A DNA stretch of 64,000 nt from an uncultured Bacteroidales bacterium (GTDB taxonomy: Bacteria; Bacteroidota; Bacteroidia; Bacteroidales; P3), in the NCBI GenBank assembly GCA_944321735.1, contig CALUMK010000013.1, positions 1 to 64,000 on the forward strand, given 5' to 3'. The notes beneath the pieces are model-generated. The model was not told where the DNA came from. It saw nothing but the letters and a program-made list of their open reading frames with translations, and did not search any database. This document shows, piece after piece, positions 9,222-17,809 of this stretch; the stretch's first letter is position 1, and every line of letters begins with the position of its first letter. Position numbers and translations under genes: made by a program.

Positions 9222-10445
9222 ATGCAAGCCAAAAAACCTCGACAAAACGCGGAATATGATCAAATCACAAAAGGCGTGGGCTTCCAGCGCGGGGTCTACG
9301 CCTTTTGCCGTACCTTCATCGGGCCGGTGGTCAATATCCTGTTCCATATCCGGTACAAACCCTGCAAGATTCAGAGCAAGACCTTCTTAGCCTTGGGCAA
9401 CCATACCCAGAACCTCGATCCGGCCTTCTTGGTGATTGGCACGCGCCGGCACATGCGCTTCGTGGCCAACGCCTCGCTGACCAAAGGCCTGGCCGGTTTT
9501 TTCCTGAATCCTTTCTTCGGCATCATACCTCGGGAGAAAGGCGCCAAGGGCGATGCCGCGATTGCCGCCATCGAAGCCAACCTCCGGGACGGGGTCTCGG
9601 TGGGCATGTTCCCGGAAGGGAACCGGAGCTGGGACGGGGAAACCGAATTCATCTCGCCCCGCACCGCCCGCATGGCCAAGGAATCCGGCGCCGCCTTGGT
9701 CACGTACCGGATTACCGGCGGTTACCTGCTGCGTCCCCGATGGGCCGAACACAAGCGCCGGGGGCCGATGCGGGGCGAATTAGTGCATGAATACACGCCC
9801 CAGGAACTGGCCTCCATGAGCGAGGAAGAAATCTACCAAGCCATCTGCCGCGACCTCCATGTCAACGCCTACGAAGTCCAAGCGGCACATGGCGACCTCT
9901 ACAAGGGCAAAGCCTTGGCCGAAGGCCTGCAGTACGCAGCCTATCTCTGCCCGCACTGCCTCCGCTTCGGCACGATACGGACTTCCGGCAACGAAATTCA
10001 TTGCGATTGCGGGCTTTCGGCACGCTATCTGGAAACCGGATGGTTCGAAAAAGGGTCCCTGATGCCCTTCGACAACTTCGCCCAATGGAACCGCTTCCAA
10101 AAACAATGGATGAACGAACATTCCGCGGAACTCCGGCTATCGACCGGGAAACCTTTGGCTTCGGATTCCGACTTTGAACTGAGCCGGATCGAACATGGGA
10201 AGATACATCGCCTTTCCGAACACGCCTCGATAGCCCTCTTCGGCGACCGCGTGGAAATCAACCATGAAGACCAATGCATCACCTACCGAATAGATGAAAT
10301 CACCGGCTACGGCACTTTCCTTTCCCGTTCCATGTACTTCAACTGCGGGCCGGAAATCCGCTACCAGCTCATCGCGCACAAACCGGTCTCCACGCTCAAG
10401 TACTACGCCCTTTGGCGTTCGCTCTCCGGCCGGGAATACCGATAG
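9222..10445 (+). CDS. PlsC-like 1-acylglycerol-3-phosphate acyltransferase with zinc-ribbon-like C-terminal part
   Basis: 407 residues. The acyltransferase core has NHTQNLD (the HX4D catalytic motif, around residues 65-71) and GMFPEGNRSWDGE (the FPEGxRS glycerophosphate-binding motif). After the roughly 230-residue core comes a Cys-rich segment CPHCLRFGT...IHCDCG, a plausible zinc ribbon, and about 130 more residues of unknown role, so the protein is longer than a simple PlsC (about 240 residues). The start was chosen as the first ATG after a non-coding stretch following the ligase gene. The pairing with an acyl-CoA ligase supports a phospholipid or acyl-transfer function. Confidence 0.8.
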   Translation: MQAKKPRQNAEYDQITKGVGFQRGVYAFCRTFIGPVVNILFHIRYKPCKIQSKTFLALGNHTQNLDPAFLVIGTRRHMRFVANASLTKGLAGFFLNPFFGIIPREKGAKGDAAIAAIEANLRDGVSVGMFPEGNRSWDGETEFISPRTARMAKESGAALVTYRITGGYLLRPRWAEHKRRGPMRGELVHEYTPQELASMSEEEIYQAICRDLHVNAYEVQAAHGDLYKGKALAEGLQYAAYLCPHCLRFGTIRTSGNEIHCDCGLSARYLETGWFEKGSLMPFDNFAQWNRFQKQWMNEHSAELRLSTGKPLASDSDFELSRIEHGKIHRLSEHASIALFGDRVEINHEDQCITYRIDEITGYGTFLSRSMYFNCGPEIRYQLIAHKPVSTLKYYALWRSLSGREYR

Positions 10446-10460
10446 TTTCAAAATTTTCCG

Positions 10461-10468
10461 TAGATTTG
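10461..10468 (+). promoter_or_regulatory. -7 box of the nitroreductase-like gene
   Basis: TAGATTTG matches TAnnTTTG exactly. Transcription would start near 10475, leaving an untranslated leader of roughly 100 nt before ATG 10579. Confidence 0.5.
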
Positions 10469-10578
10469 TCTTTTAGCGGCAACGCGATTGCTCTTCCTGC
10501 AACAGATTTTTGCAAAAGATTCCTCTCCGCGCAAAACTTCTGCAAAACGCGACACAAAACCAAAAACAATAAAATATT

Positions 10579-11187
10579 ATGAAGTACATCATCTTATCGG
10601 CAGTGTTCTCGCTCTTCATGCTGAGTTCCTGCTGCAACACGCCTAAAGAAAACAACGACATGAACCAGAATGAAACTTTGGAGGTCCTCAAGACCCGCCG
10701 TTCCATCCGCGCCTACCAGGACTCCGTTCCTCCGATGGAACTGATTGAAAAAGTATTGGAAGCCGGGACATACGCCCCGACCGGAAAAGGCAACCAGTCG
10801 CCTATCATCGTGGCTGTGACCGACAAAGCCACCCGCGACAAGCTTTCCCAGCTCAATGCCGCTGTCTTGGGCGGCACCAACGACCCGTTCTACGGTGCGC
10901 CCGTTGTCCTGGTAGTACTGGCCGACCGTCAGTATCCCACCTATATCTATGACGGCTCGCTGGTGATGGGCAACCTGATGAACGCCGCCCACGCCGTGGG
11001 TCTCGGCTCTTGCTGGATCCACCGTGCCAAGGAAGTGTTCGATAGCGAAGAAGGCAAAGCCCTGCTGAAGGAATGGGGCATCGAAGGCGATTACGAAGGA
11101 ATCGGGAACTGCATCCTCGGCTATCCGGCACAAGCCAATCCCGCACCCAAGGCCCGCAAAGCCAACTACGTTCATTATGTGAAATAA
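10579..11187 (+). CDS. Nitroreductase-family lipoprotein
   Basis: 202 residues. The first 20 form a lipoprotein signal (MLSSC lipobox, then CNTPKENNDMNQ as a tether). The rest is a classical FMN-dependent nitroreductase fold: LKTRRSIRAYQDSVPP near the start, EAGTYAPTGKGNQSP, and GLGSCWIHRAKE...ILGYP at the end. Such enzymes normally sit in the cytoplasm, so a lipid-anchored version is mildly unusual but known in Bacteroidales. An internal methionine (MNQNETLEV) could give a cytosolic form, but the signal sequence directly follows ATG 10579. A terminator follows the stop. Confidence 0.85.
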   Translation: MKYIILSAVFSLFMLSSCCNTPKENNDMNQNETLEVLKTRRSIRAYQDSVPPMELIEKVLEAGTYAPTGKGNQSPIIVAVTDKATRDKLSQLNAAVLGGTNDPFYGAPVVLVVLADRQYPTYIYDGSLVMGNLMNAAHAVGLGSCWIHRAKEVFDSEEGKALLKEWGIEGDYEGIGNCILGYPAQANPAPKARKANYVHYVK

Positions 11188-11204
11188 AGTGTCCAGCCAC
11201 TTAC

Positions 11205-11246
11205 GAAAAACGGCCTGCGGTATTGCACCACAGGCCGTTTTTCGTA
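11205..11246. terminator. Bidirectional rho-independent terminator
   Basis: A GC-rich stem ACGGCCTGCGG / CCACAGGCCGT with one bulge and a loop of about 7 nt is flanked by A5 on the left and T5 on the right, so it can serve both the nitroreductase gene and the convergent CoA-transferase gene. Confidence 0.8.
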
Positions 11247-11311
11247 TCAAGAGGAACGCGATTCCGGGAAACAAGCCCCTCCAAGAGACCCCGCTTCCCG
11301 GCAAAGCGATT

Positions 11312-12613
11312 CTAGCCCACATAGTGGAAGTGCGGGCCGAAGCGCTCGAAAGCCGCCCGGTCGAGTTCTTCCCGATGATCCGGATGGGCAATCGAAATCA
11401 ACAACTTGGCACGTTCCTGCATGGTTTTTCCATAAAGGTTCACCGCCCCGTATTCGGTCACGACCCATTGCACATGAGCGCGGGAAGTCACCACGCCCGC
11501 ACCGGGAGCCAGTACCGGCGCAATCTTGCTGATGCCCTTGTTGGTCACCGACGGCATCGCGATGATAGGCTTGCCGCCCTCGCTCAACGAAGCCCCGCGG
11601 ATGAAATCCACCTGGCCGCCCACTCCGGAATAGAACTTGGTACCCAAGGAGTCGGCGCAAACCTGGCCGGTAAGGTCAATCTGCAAAGCCGAGTTAATCG
11701 CCGTCACCTTGGGGTTCTTGGCAATGATGAACTCGTTGTTGGTATAACCCACATCCATCATCAGCACGCCCGGGTTATCATCCAGGAAATCATATACCTC
11801 CTGGCTTCCCATCACAAAGGTGGACACAATCTTGCCCCGGTCTATCGCCTTGTTCTTGCCGTTGATGACCCCTTTGCGAACCAATTGAAGCACGCCATCG
11901 GCGAACATCTCGGTATGGATACCCAGGTTCTTATGGTTGCCCAATTGCGAGAGCACCGCATTGGGAATCGAACCGATACCCATCTGCAAGGTGGCTCCGT
12001 CCTCGATCAAGGCAGCCACGTTCTTGCCGATTTCCTCTTCCACCGGCGAAGGCTGGGCGAAATGGGCGGTAATCAGCGGGGTATCGTCTTCGGTAAAGAT
12101 ATCGATCATGTCCATCGGAATCATCGCGTCCCCGAACACCCTCGGCATCTGGGGATTGATGGTGGCAATCACCGTGTCGGCCGTTTCAATCGCGGCCAAG
12201 GTGGCATCCACCGAGCAGCCTAATGACACATAACCGTGCTTGTCGGGTGGCGTAACCTGGATCAAGGCCACATTGGGACGGCAATAGCCTTCGCGAATCA
12301 GACGCTGGGTATCCTGCAAGAACACAGGAATATAGTCGGCATAACCCGCTTGGGTGTCCTTGCGGACATTCGCCCCGGCAAAGAAGGATTCCAACAAGAA
12401 GATGCCTTCGAATTCCGGCGCGGTGTAAGGAGCCGGGCCTTCGGTATGCAGGTGCTGGATCCGCACGTTCTTGAACTCGTGGCGGCGTCCGCGTTCGCAC
12501 ATTGCCTGAATCAGTTTCTGGGGAGCGCATCCGATGGCGTGGATATGCACCCGGTCGTTGGTCTTGATGACCTGTACCGCTTCTTCGGCGGAAACGATTT
12601 TCAAATCCTTCAT
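11312..12613 (-). CDS. Acetyl-CoA hydrolase / 4-hydroxybutyrate-type CoA-transferase
   Basis: 433 residues of CoA-transferase family I as found in anaerobic fermenters. Diagnostic segments are MGIGSIPNAVLSQL, then NLGIHTEMFADGV, where the glutamate of HTEMF is the expected catalytic residue forming the CoA thioester, and VNLYGKTMQERAKLLISIAHP near the end. It would move CoA between acetate and an acyl-CoA such as 4-hydroxybutyryl- or butyryl-CoA, so it belongs to fermentative carbon flow alongside the pyruvate:ferredoxin oxidoreductase in this window. ATG 12613 (MKDLKIVSAEEA) is chosen over 12679 because the extra 22 residues look non-coding and include promoter-like sequence. The exact substrate is uncertain. 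Confidence 0.85.
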   Translation of the reverse strand: MKDLKIVSAEEAVQVIKTNDRVHIHAIGCAPQKLIQAMCERGRRHEFKNVRIQHLHTEGPAPYTAPEFEGIFLLESFFAGANVRKDTQAGYADYIPVFLQDTQRLIREGYCRPNVALIQVTPPDKHGYVSLGCSVDATLAAIETADTVIATINPQMPRVFGDAMIPMDMIDIFTEDDTPLITAHFAQPSPVEEEIGKNVAALIEDGATLQMGIGSIPNAVLSQLGNHKNLGIHTEMFADGVLQLVRKGVINGKNKAIDRGKIVSTFVMGSQEVYDFLDDNPGVLMMDVGYTNNEFIIAKNPKVTAINSALQIDLTGQVCADSLGTKFYSGVGGQVDFIRGASLSEGGKPIIAMPSVTNKGISKIAPVLAPGAGVVTSRAHVQWVVTEYGAVNLYGKTMQERAKLLISIAHPDHREELDRAAFERFGPHFHYVG

Positions 12614-12817
12614 ATCTCGGTGTTTTTTTTCTTCGCGAAAAATGTTCGCGCCTTGGCGAAAAACGGCACGAAAGTACAAATAAATTAGGACACGGAAGCC
12701 GTTTTCCCAAGGATAATGGCTTTCAAGCCTGCCTCATGGCCGGGCGGCATCGAAAACCGGCATCCCCTGCAACAAAATATTCATAAACCCACATTTCCGT
12801 TTATGGCGCAAAGTCTG

Positions 12818-12825
12818 TACTTTTG
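12818..12825 (+). promoter_or_regulatory. -7 box of the secreted EEP-family gene
   Basis: TACTTTTG matches TAnnTTTG exactly. Start of transcription is expected near 12832, about 50 nt before ATG 12881. Confidence 0.55.
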
Positions 12826-12880
12826 GCACTCTGCAAGCCCCTTGCCATGGGGTGATTCCAAACTAACTAATAGCAAACCA

Positions 12881-13939
12881 ATGAAAAAGCACATTCTCGT
12901 TGTCCTTGCCGCCCTGCTTTTCCTGCCCTTGTGCCTGACCGGCCAAGAGAAAAAACAGTACCAGATGGGCATGATCGGGTTTTATAACCTTGAAAACCTT
13001 TTCGACACCATCGACGACCCCAACACCAACGACCAGGAATTCCTGCCCAAGGGAAGCTATGGCTGGAACGGAACCAAATACCACAGCAAGCTGCACAACC
13101 TGGCGCATGTGATTTCCACGATGGGAACGGAGATCTCCGGCCATTACTTCCATTGCCCGGACATCCTCGGGGTCAGCGAAATAGAGAACCGAACCGTGCT
13201 GGAGGACTTGGTATCCCAGCCGGAATTAGCGCCCTACAACTTCGGCATTGTCCATTACGACGGGCCGGATGCCCGTGGCGTGGATGTGGGGCTTATCTAC
13301 AAGAAAGGCAAATTCACTGTCTTGGGAAGCCGTTCGGCCCGCCTGCACGACCCTTCGGATCCCGGCTTCAAGACCCGTGACCAACTCCTGGTATCGGGTC
13401 TCTACATGGGCGACACGATCCATATCATTGTCAACCACTGGCCCTCCCGTCTGGGCGGGGAAAAGCGGAGTTCCCCGAAGCGGGAGATGGCCGCTCGCCT
13501 GACCCGCTCGATGGTGGACAGCCTGCTGGCCATCAATCCGGAGGCCAAGGTCATTGTGATGGGGGACTTGAACGACGACCCCAAGAACAAAAGCGTGGTG
13601 GAAGTGATGAACGCTCCGATGACCGACGACTACACCAAGCTGCAGCCCGGCCAGATGTTCAACACCTCTTACGGGCTTTACCGCCGCGGGGTCGGCACCC
13701 TCTGCTACCGGGGACAATGGAACCTCTTCGACCAGATCTTGGTCACTCAAGGATTGGTGGGCAAAGACCGCTCCACGCTCAAGTTCTACGGCTACCGCAT
13801 CTACAACGACGAATCCTTGAACCAGAAGAGCGGCCGATACATCGGCTATCCGCTCCGCACGCATGCGGGGGGGGTGTACTTAAACGGATATAGTGACCAT
13901 TATCCTGTCTTCATGCTTGTAATTAAAAATAATTTATAG
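12881..13939 (+). CDS. Secreted endonuclease/exonuclease/phosphatase-family protein
   Basis: 352 residues with a signal peptide (LVVLAALLFLPLCLTGQ). The EEP metal-dependent hydrolase fold is shown in order by GFYNLENLFD (metal-binding Asn), SEIENR (metal-binding Glu), NHWPSR (catalytic His), GDLNDDP (Asp/Asn pair) and the terminal GYSDHYPVF (Asp-His pair). The longer frame from 12716 is rejected because the promoter lies at 12818 and the signal peptide begins at ATG 12881. A run of eight G (13867-13874) sits in codons for AGGV just before the SDH motif. The last codons and stop form the left arm of a long hairpin. Substrate (nucleic acid, phosphoester or lipid) is unknown. Confidence 0.85.
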   Translation: MKKHILVVLAALLFLPLCLTGQEKKQYQMGMIGFYNLENLFDTIDDPNTNDQEFLPKGSYGWNGTKYHSKLHNLAHVISTMGTEISGHYFHCPDILGVSEIENRTVLEDLVSQPELAPYNFGIVHYDGPDARGVDVGLIYKKGKFTVLGSRSARLHDPSDPGFKTRDQLLVSGLYMGDTIHIIVNHWPSRLGGEKRSSPKREMAARLTRSMVDSLLAINPEAKVIVMGDLNDDPKNKSVVEVMNAPMTDDYTKLQPGQMFNTSYGLYRRGVGTLCYRGQWNLFDQILVTQGLVGKDRSTLKFYGYRIYNDESLNQKSGRYIGYPLRTHAGGVYLNGYSDHYPVFMLVIKNNL

Positions 13940-14050
13940 CGGTGTCTACTTCGTTGCGAGCCTTGGCCAAGTCGGTCATGTACAAAAGTACACTCCCTCC
14001 TTGGCCATCGGCTCGACGCCTCGTATCCATCCGCTATAAATTATTTTTAA
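13923..14050. repeat. Long hairpin element, copy A
   Basis: Perfect 20-bp arms (13923-13942 and 14031-14050, sequence TTAAAAATAATTTATAGCGG and its complement) enclose a centre read in reverse orientation: TCTACTTCGTTGCGAG, then CATGTACAAAAGTACACTCC, then GACGCCTCGTATCCA. The same centre recurs in copies at 21.8, 23.5, 31.1, 35.9 and 36.1 kb with different arms. The left arm includes the stop codon of the EEP gene. Terminator-like or mobile; see findings. Confidence 0.8.
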
Positions 14051-14186
14051 ACCAGAAGTACGACACCGGTGCCGCCAAGGAACATGCCTCGTATCTGCAC
14101 CCTACAAATCATCTTTTAGGAATCAGCAGTCGGAAATGCCTTGCATCCATCCGCTATAAATTATTTTTAAACCAGAAGTACGACAC
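14025..14186 (+). repeat. 42-bp direct repeat, 120 bp apart
   Basis: A 42-bp sequence beginning ATCCATCCGCTATAAATTAT and ending GAAGTACGACAC occurs at 14025-14066 and again at 14145-14186. It contains the right arm of hairpin copy A, so the second copy looks like a duplicated end of that element. The rest of 13940-14329 holds no gene. Confidence 0.8.
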
Positions 14187-14329
14187 AATCCGGTGCCACC
14201 GAGGAGCATAAAGAAGTAGCCAATCCTTACAAATTATCTTTTTCCGCTTTTATCCATAAACACCCTCCGATAACCCGTCCCCTCAGCGGAAAATAAACCT
14301 AAAACACGTAGGATGAAGCAAAAACCTTG

Positions 14330-14337
14330 TATCTTTG
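14330..14337 (+). promoter_or_regulatory. -7 box of the phase-variable regulator
   Basis: TATCTTTG, an exact TAnnTTTG. Transcription would start around 14344, about 29 nt upstream of the ATG at 14373 that precedes the CATA tract, which supports that ATG as the real start region. Confidence 0.6.
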
Positions 14338-14380
14338 TATCCAATTTTGAATGGAATCGAAGATAAGATAAAATGCATGG

Positions 14381-14412
14381 CATACATACATACATACATA
14401 CATACATACATA
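14381..14412 (+). repeat. Tetranucleotide tract (CATA)8 between start codons and the regulator
   Basis: Eight perfect CATA units follow the sequence ATGCATGG, which holds two ATGs (14373 and 14377) in different frames. The regulator body is in a third frame. None of the tract's frames contains a stop (it reads His-Thr-Tyr-Ile repeats). By counting, 6 or 9 units join ATG 14373 to the regulator, 7 or 10 units join ATG 14377, and the 8 seen here join neither. Tetranucleotide tracts inside the 5' end of genes are the classic substrate for slipped-strand phase variation. Confidence 0.85.
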
Positions 14413-14434
14413 CTGTTATTCACTCTGTGCCGCC

Positions 14435-15532
14435 TTGCCGTTGATGTTGTTCTTCGGCTTTTACCTTCTCTTTGCCAAGGCACCTGAAAAAGCCATTTTC
14501 GAGAATTACCTGCGCTCCCGGCGGATTATGGGATCAGCCATGCTGTTGCTTGTCGCCAACTATTCGATACATTTCTTTTTCGGAATCAGGTTCGTGAATG
14601 TCAATGCCGCCATACTGATGAACCTGTCCACCTATTTCCTGTGCTACTGGCTGTTCAGTTCGGCGCTCACCACGCTGATTGACCGATTCTACATCACAAA
14701 GAAGAGGTTTCGGACCCATCTCGGCATGTGGGCACTGTTCTCCGTCCTCTCCGGAGTGATATTGCTTTTGTTGCCGGAGGGCACAATGCAGAAAATAGGA
14801 TTGGTCATAATGGCGGCATGGTTGATCATCTACGGGCTTTTCCTTGTCCGCAGGCTGTTGCTGGCGTATTACAAGGCCATCAAGATTTTCAACGACACGC
14901 ATTCGGACGACATCGGCTCGTATATCAAATGGATGTCTGTCCTTACTTGGTGGACGGTCATATTCGGCATAAGTTGCGGCCTGCTTACCTTCCTGCCCGA
15001 TGAGTGGGTGTTCATCTGGATTCTTTCGTCCGTACCCTTTTACATTTATCTCTACCATTGCTATCAGAACTATCTGCTGTTTTACGAACAGGTGGAAAGT
15101 GCCATGGAAAGCGAGATAACCTCTGAAAAAGAAATCCTGTGCAGTGCAAAGCCGGAAGAAACGCAGATGCAGGAACGGGAGGTGCCTTCCTACCATGCCG
15201 AAATAGCAGAGAAAATCAAAGAATGGATAAGCGAAGACGGGTATATCCGTCCCGGCCTTACCATCAAGGAGCTTTCAGACAGGCTTCATACCAACCGTAC
15301 CTATCTGTCAGAATACATCCGAACCACTTATAATATGCTGTTCCGGGATTGGATTGTCGGCCTGCGCATGGAATATGCCAAGAGAGAAATGGTGCGGCAT
15401 CCCGAATGGACCATCGAGGAAATCTCCAAGACATCAGGCTTTCTTTCCACAAGCCATTTCATGAAAAATTTCAAGGAAAAGGAGGGGCAATCTCCTGCCA
15501 AATGGCGAAAATCAAAAGCTTCCACACGCTAA
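14435..15532 (+). CDS. AraC-type regulator with N-terminal membrane domain, phase-variable start
   Basis: 365 residues counted from the in-frame TTG at 14435; the true start in an ON cell is probably ATG 14373 or 14377. About six or seven hydrophobic segments (residues 1-200) precede a linker and a C-terminal AraC/XylS helix-turn-helix domain: LTIKELSDRLHTNRTYLSEYI, then IEEISKTSGFLSTSHFMKNFK and SPAKWRKS. The frame is open upstream of the TTG through hydrophobic codons (YCYSLCAALPLM) into the CATA tract, which shows that TM1 begins before 14435. Membrane AraC proteins of this kind head fimbrial loci in Bacteroidales; the five genes that follow on the same strand are fimbrial, so it is likely their activator. 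Residual translation from TTG 14435 or ATG 14444 is possible. Confidence 0.8.
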   Translation: MPLMLFFGFYLLFAKAPEKAIFENYLRSRRIMGSAMLLLVANYSIHFFFGIRFVNVNAAILMNLSTYFLCYWLFSSALTTLIDRFYITKKRFRTHLGMWALFSVLSGVILLLLPEGTMQKIGLVIMAAWLIIYGLFLVRRLLLAYYKAIKIFNDTHSDDIGSYIKWMSVLTWWTVIFGISCGLLTFLPDEWVFIWILSSVPFYIYLYHCYQNYLLFYEQVESAMESEITSEKEILCSAKPEETQMQEREVPSYHAEIAEKIKEWISEDGYIRPGLTIKELSDRLHTNRTYLSEYIRTTYNMLFRDWIVGLRMEYAKREMVRHPEWTIEEISKTSGFLSTSHFMKNFKEKEGQSPAKWRKSKASTR

Positions 15533-15683
15533 TCCGGCAAGGCAAAAAACGCCCGAATGACAAAAATACGCCCAAGCGGCAAAATCAAAACAGCCTAAAC
15601 GACAAAGATTTGCGATTCTAACAATTAGGACAATTTTTATCATCAAAAATCGAATTTGAACGGATTCTTTTCGCTTACTTTAC

Positions 15684-16835
15684 ATGCCAAAATTTCGAAA
15701 AGCATATAAATATGAGCAAAAGAATCCTATTTTTGCCCTGTTCTTGTGGCTGGCAACGGCGGTTTCTCCCCTCTTTGCCGGGCAGGAAGAAACGGACACT
15801 ACCTACACCTTCCGCTTCGTGCCGCAAAAGGACATGTTCTATGTGCCATGGCATGGCAACGGCATGGAGTTAACCCGTCTGCTGGAGTACATCGAGCGCA
15901 ACAGAAAAGAGATACTCGATGGCAAATTGCCGATCCATGTGGATGGCTACTGCCATTCCCTTGACAGCAAAAGAGAAAACCTGCGTATCGCCGCCATCCG
16001 CTCCAAACGCGTGAAATCGGAACTTATCGTGCGCGGCGGAATCAAAGAAGAAAGTTTCATCACTCAAAACCATGCCACTGAGGGCGATTTCGTCATCGTC
16101 CGCCTGACAATTCCTGTATTGGAAGCATCTGCCGCTGAAACGGACGCACAGCGCAAAACCGAGGAAGAACGCCTTGCCGATGAACGTGCCGAACAAGAAC
16201 GCAAGGCTGCCGAAGAGCGACGCAAGACGGAAGAAGCACGCCATGCCGCCGAAAAAGCCGAAGCGGACAAACTTGCCGGAGAACAGACGGCAAAACAGGC
16301 CGAACCGCAAGAAGACACAGCCGGCATCCCATCGGAATCCCAGCACTCCATCCACCACCATCTTGCCCTGCGTGCCAACCTGCTGCGCTGGGCGACGCTC
16401 ACGCCCGACTTGGGCATTGAGTGGCGCATCCATCCGTCATGGGGAATCCTCGTGAACGGCTCGTGGACTTCGTGGTCATGGAACGGCAAGGACAGGCGGT
16501 ACGCCCTCTGGGAAGTGATGCCGGAAGCGCGCTATTATATAGGCAAGGAGAAGCACGCTTACCTCGGGGCGATGTTCAAGGCAGGCGCATTCAACTACAA
16601 ATTTTCCTCCACAGGAAAGCAGGGAAACCTGATAGGCGGCGGCATTACGGGCGGGTATCTGCTGCGGTTGAACGATGCCCTGTCGCTCGACTTCTCGATA
16701 GCGCTCGGCTACCTGAATGCCGACTATGAAAAATACGAACTCATCGATGGCGTGCGTGTGCGCTGTTCGGGCGACACAAAGAACTGGTGGGGACCTATAA
16801 ACGCCGGTGTCACATTGGTATGGAAGTTATTCTAA
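15684..16835 (+). CDS. DUF3575-type outer-membrane protein with OmpA-like N-terminal part and charged helical linker
   Basis: 383 residues. A signal-type segment (IFALFLWLATAVSPLFAG) is followed by about 110 residues resembling the OmpA-like periplasmic part of fimbria-associated proteins (IHVDGYCHSLDSKRENLRIAAIRSKRV matches the GxxSPEGxxxxNxxLSxxRA pattern). Residues about 155-220 are Ala/Glu/Lys-rich repeats (KTEEER, AEQERKAAEERR), a probable coiled coil. The C-terminus starts LALRANLLRWATLTPDLGIEWR, the DUF3575 signature, and ends in strand VTLVWKLF. It probably sits in the outer membrane as a partner of the downstream fimbrial subunits. The upstream 150 bp hold no other gene. Confidence 0.75.
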   Translation: MPKFRKAYKYEQKNPIFALFLWLATAVSPLFAGQEETDTTYTFRFVPQKDMFYVPWHGNGMELTRLLEYIERNRKEILDGKLPIHVDGYCHSLDSKRENLRIAAIRSKRVKSELIVRGGIKEESFITQNHATEGDFVIVRLTIPVLEASAAETDAQRKTEEERLADERAEQERKAAEERRKTEEARHAAEKAEADKLAGEQTAKQAEPQEDTAGIPSESQHSIHHHLALRANLLRWATLTPDLGIEWRIHPSWGILVNGSWTSWSWNGKDRRYALWEVMPEARYYIGKEKHAYLGAMFKAGAFNYKFSSTGKQGNLIGGGITGGYLLRLNDALSLDFSIALGYLNADYEKYELIDGVRVRCSGDTKNWWGPINAGVTLVWKLF

Positions 16836-16914
16836 ATAAACTGCAAGCCGAAAGCCGAACGGAACCTGTCCCGGTCATGCCGAGGCGCAGCATTTATTGA
16901 AGATTGGAAATCGT

Positions 16915-16921
16915 AAGGAGG
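16915..16921 (+). promoter_or_regulatory. Strong Shine-Dalgarno sequence (AAGGAGG)
   Basis: AAGGAGG lies 10 nt before ATG 16932. Most genes here have no Shine-Dalgarno match, as usual for Bacteroidota, so this consensus site is exceptional and fixes the start of the next gene. Confidence 0.7.
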
Positions 16922-16931
16922 AAATCAACGT

Positions 16932-17777
16932 ATGAAAGCAAGACGATATATGATAATAGGCATGGCAGCCGTGCTGCTATCTTCCTGCGTGAAGGACAAA
17001 CTGTACAATACTCCGCACCCCGACTGGGGAGTCGTGATGGTCAGCCTGCCGGGGCTAACGGAAGACGATGATTATGTACTCGACATTGACGGAAAGACCG
17101 CCGGCATCACCGGCTCGCCCTTTGTCTATCCCGACCTGCTCTTGCCGGGAGCGCACAGCCTCGTGGTCTATAAACGTGCCGAAGGCTTCACCTTCAACGG
17201 ACGGATAGCACAAATCCATGCCCTCGGCAGCAAGTCCCATGCAGAAGGTACGACCATTATCCCCCTGCCGGGCTATCTGAAAACCATTAGTCAGGATATT
17301 ACGGTCGTAGCTGACGATACGCTGCGCATCACCCTTTCACCGCAGCAACGGGTGCGCGACCTGCATATCGAGTTCCGCGTGACGCAGGGACGCCCCGAAC
17401 GGATACAGAGCGTGACAGGCACGCTGGGCGGCATAGCCGGAGTTCTCGACATGGAAGCGGGGCAGACTACGGGCGAAGCTGTCTCTACCGCAGTAGCCTT
17501 CACCCGTGAGGGAGACATGCTGACTGCCGATGCCCGGCTCTTGGGCACGATGGGAACCGTGCAGACCTTGGTACTCGACATCGCCTTTACGGACGACGGG
17601 CGTACCCAGCGGACGGAAGTGGATTTAACGGAAGCCCTGGCAACGTTCAACGATGACATGACCGCCGGGTTCCGCGTGACCGGCACATTGGAAACACCGG
17701 TCGGCATGGAGGAAGCCACCGCTGAAATCACCGGATGGGAAACGGTGGACGGCGGCGATGTGGATGCCGAAATGTAA
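16932..17777 (+). CDS. FimB/Mfa2-like fimbrial lipoprotein
   Basis: 281 residues with lipoprotein signal MKARRYMIIGMAAVLLSSC. The mature start VKDKLYNTPHPDWGVVMV resembles the anchor-type fimbrial proteins (FimB/Mfa2 or DUF5119 group) of Bacteroidales. Two beta-rich domains follow. The C-terminus (ITGWETVDGGDVDAEM) resembles the end of the next protein (ISDWNPVSGGEVNAEL), a pattern shared with fimbrillin C-terminal domains. It is preceded by a strong Shine-Dalgarno site. Probably the anchor or assembly subunit of locus 1; assignment to FimB versus DUF5119 is not certain. Confidence 0.7.
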   Translation: MKARRYMIIGMAAVLLSSCVKDKLYNTPHPDWGVVMVSLPGLTEDDDYVLDIDGKTAGITGSPFVYPDLLLPGAHSLVVYKRAEGFTFNGRIAQIHALGSKSHAEGTTIIPLPGYLKTISQDITVVADDTLRITLSPQQRVRDLHIEFRVTQGRPERIQSVTGTLGGIAGVLDMEAGQTTGEAVSTAVAFTREGDMLTADARLLGTMGTVQTLVLDIAFTDDGRTQRTEVDLTEALATFNDDMTAGFRVTGTLETPVGMEEATAEITGWETVDGGDVDAEM

Positions 17778-17809
17778 AAGCAAAAAGAATCATAAAGAAT
17801 ACAGGAACA

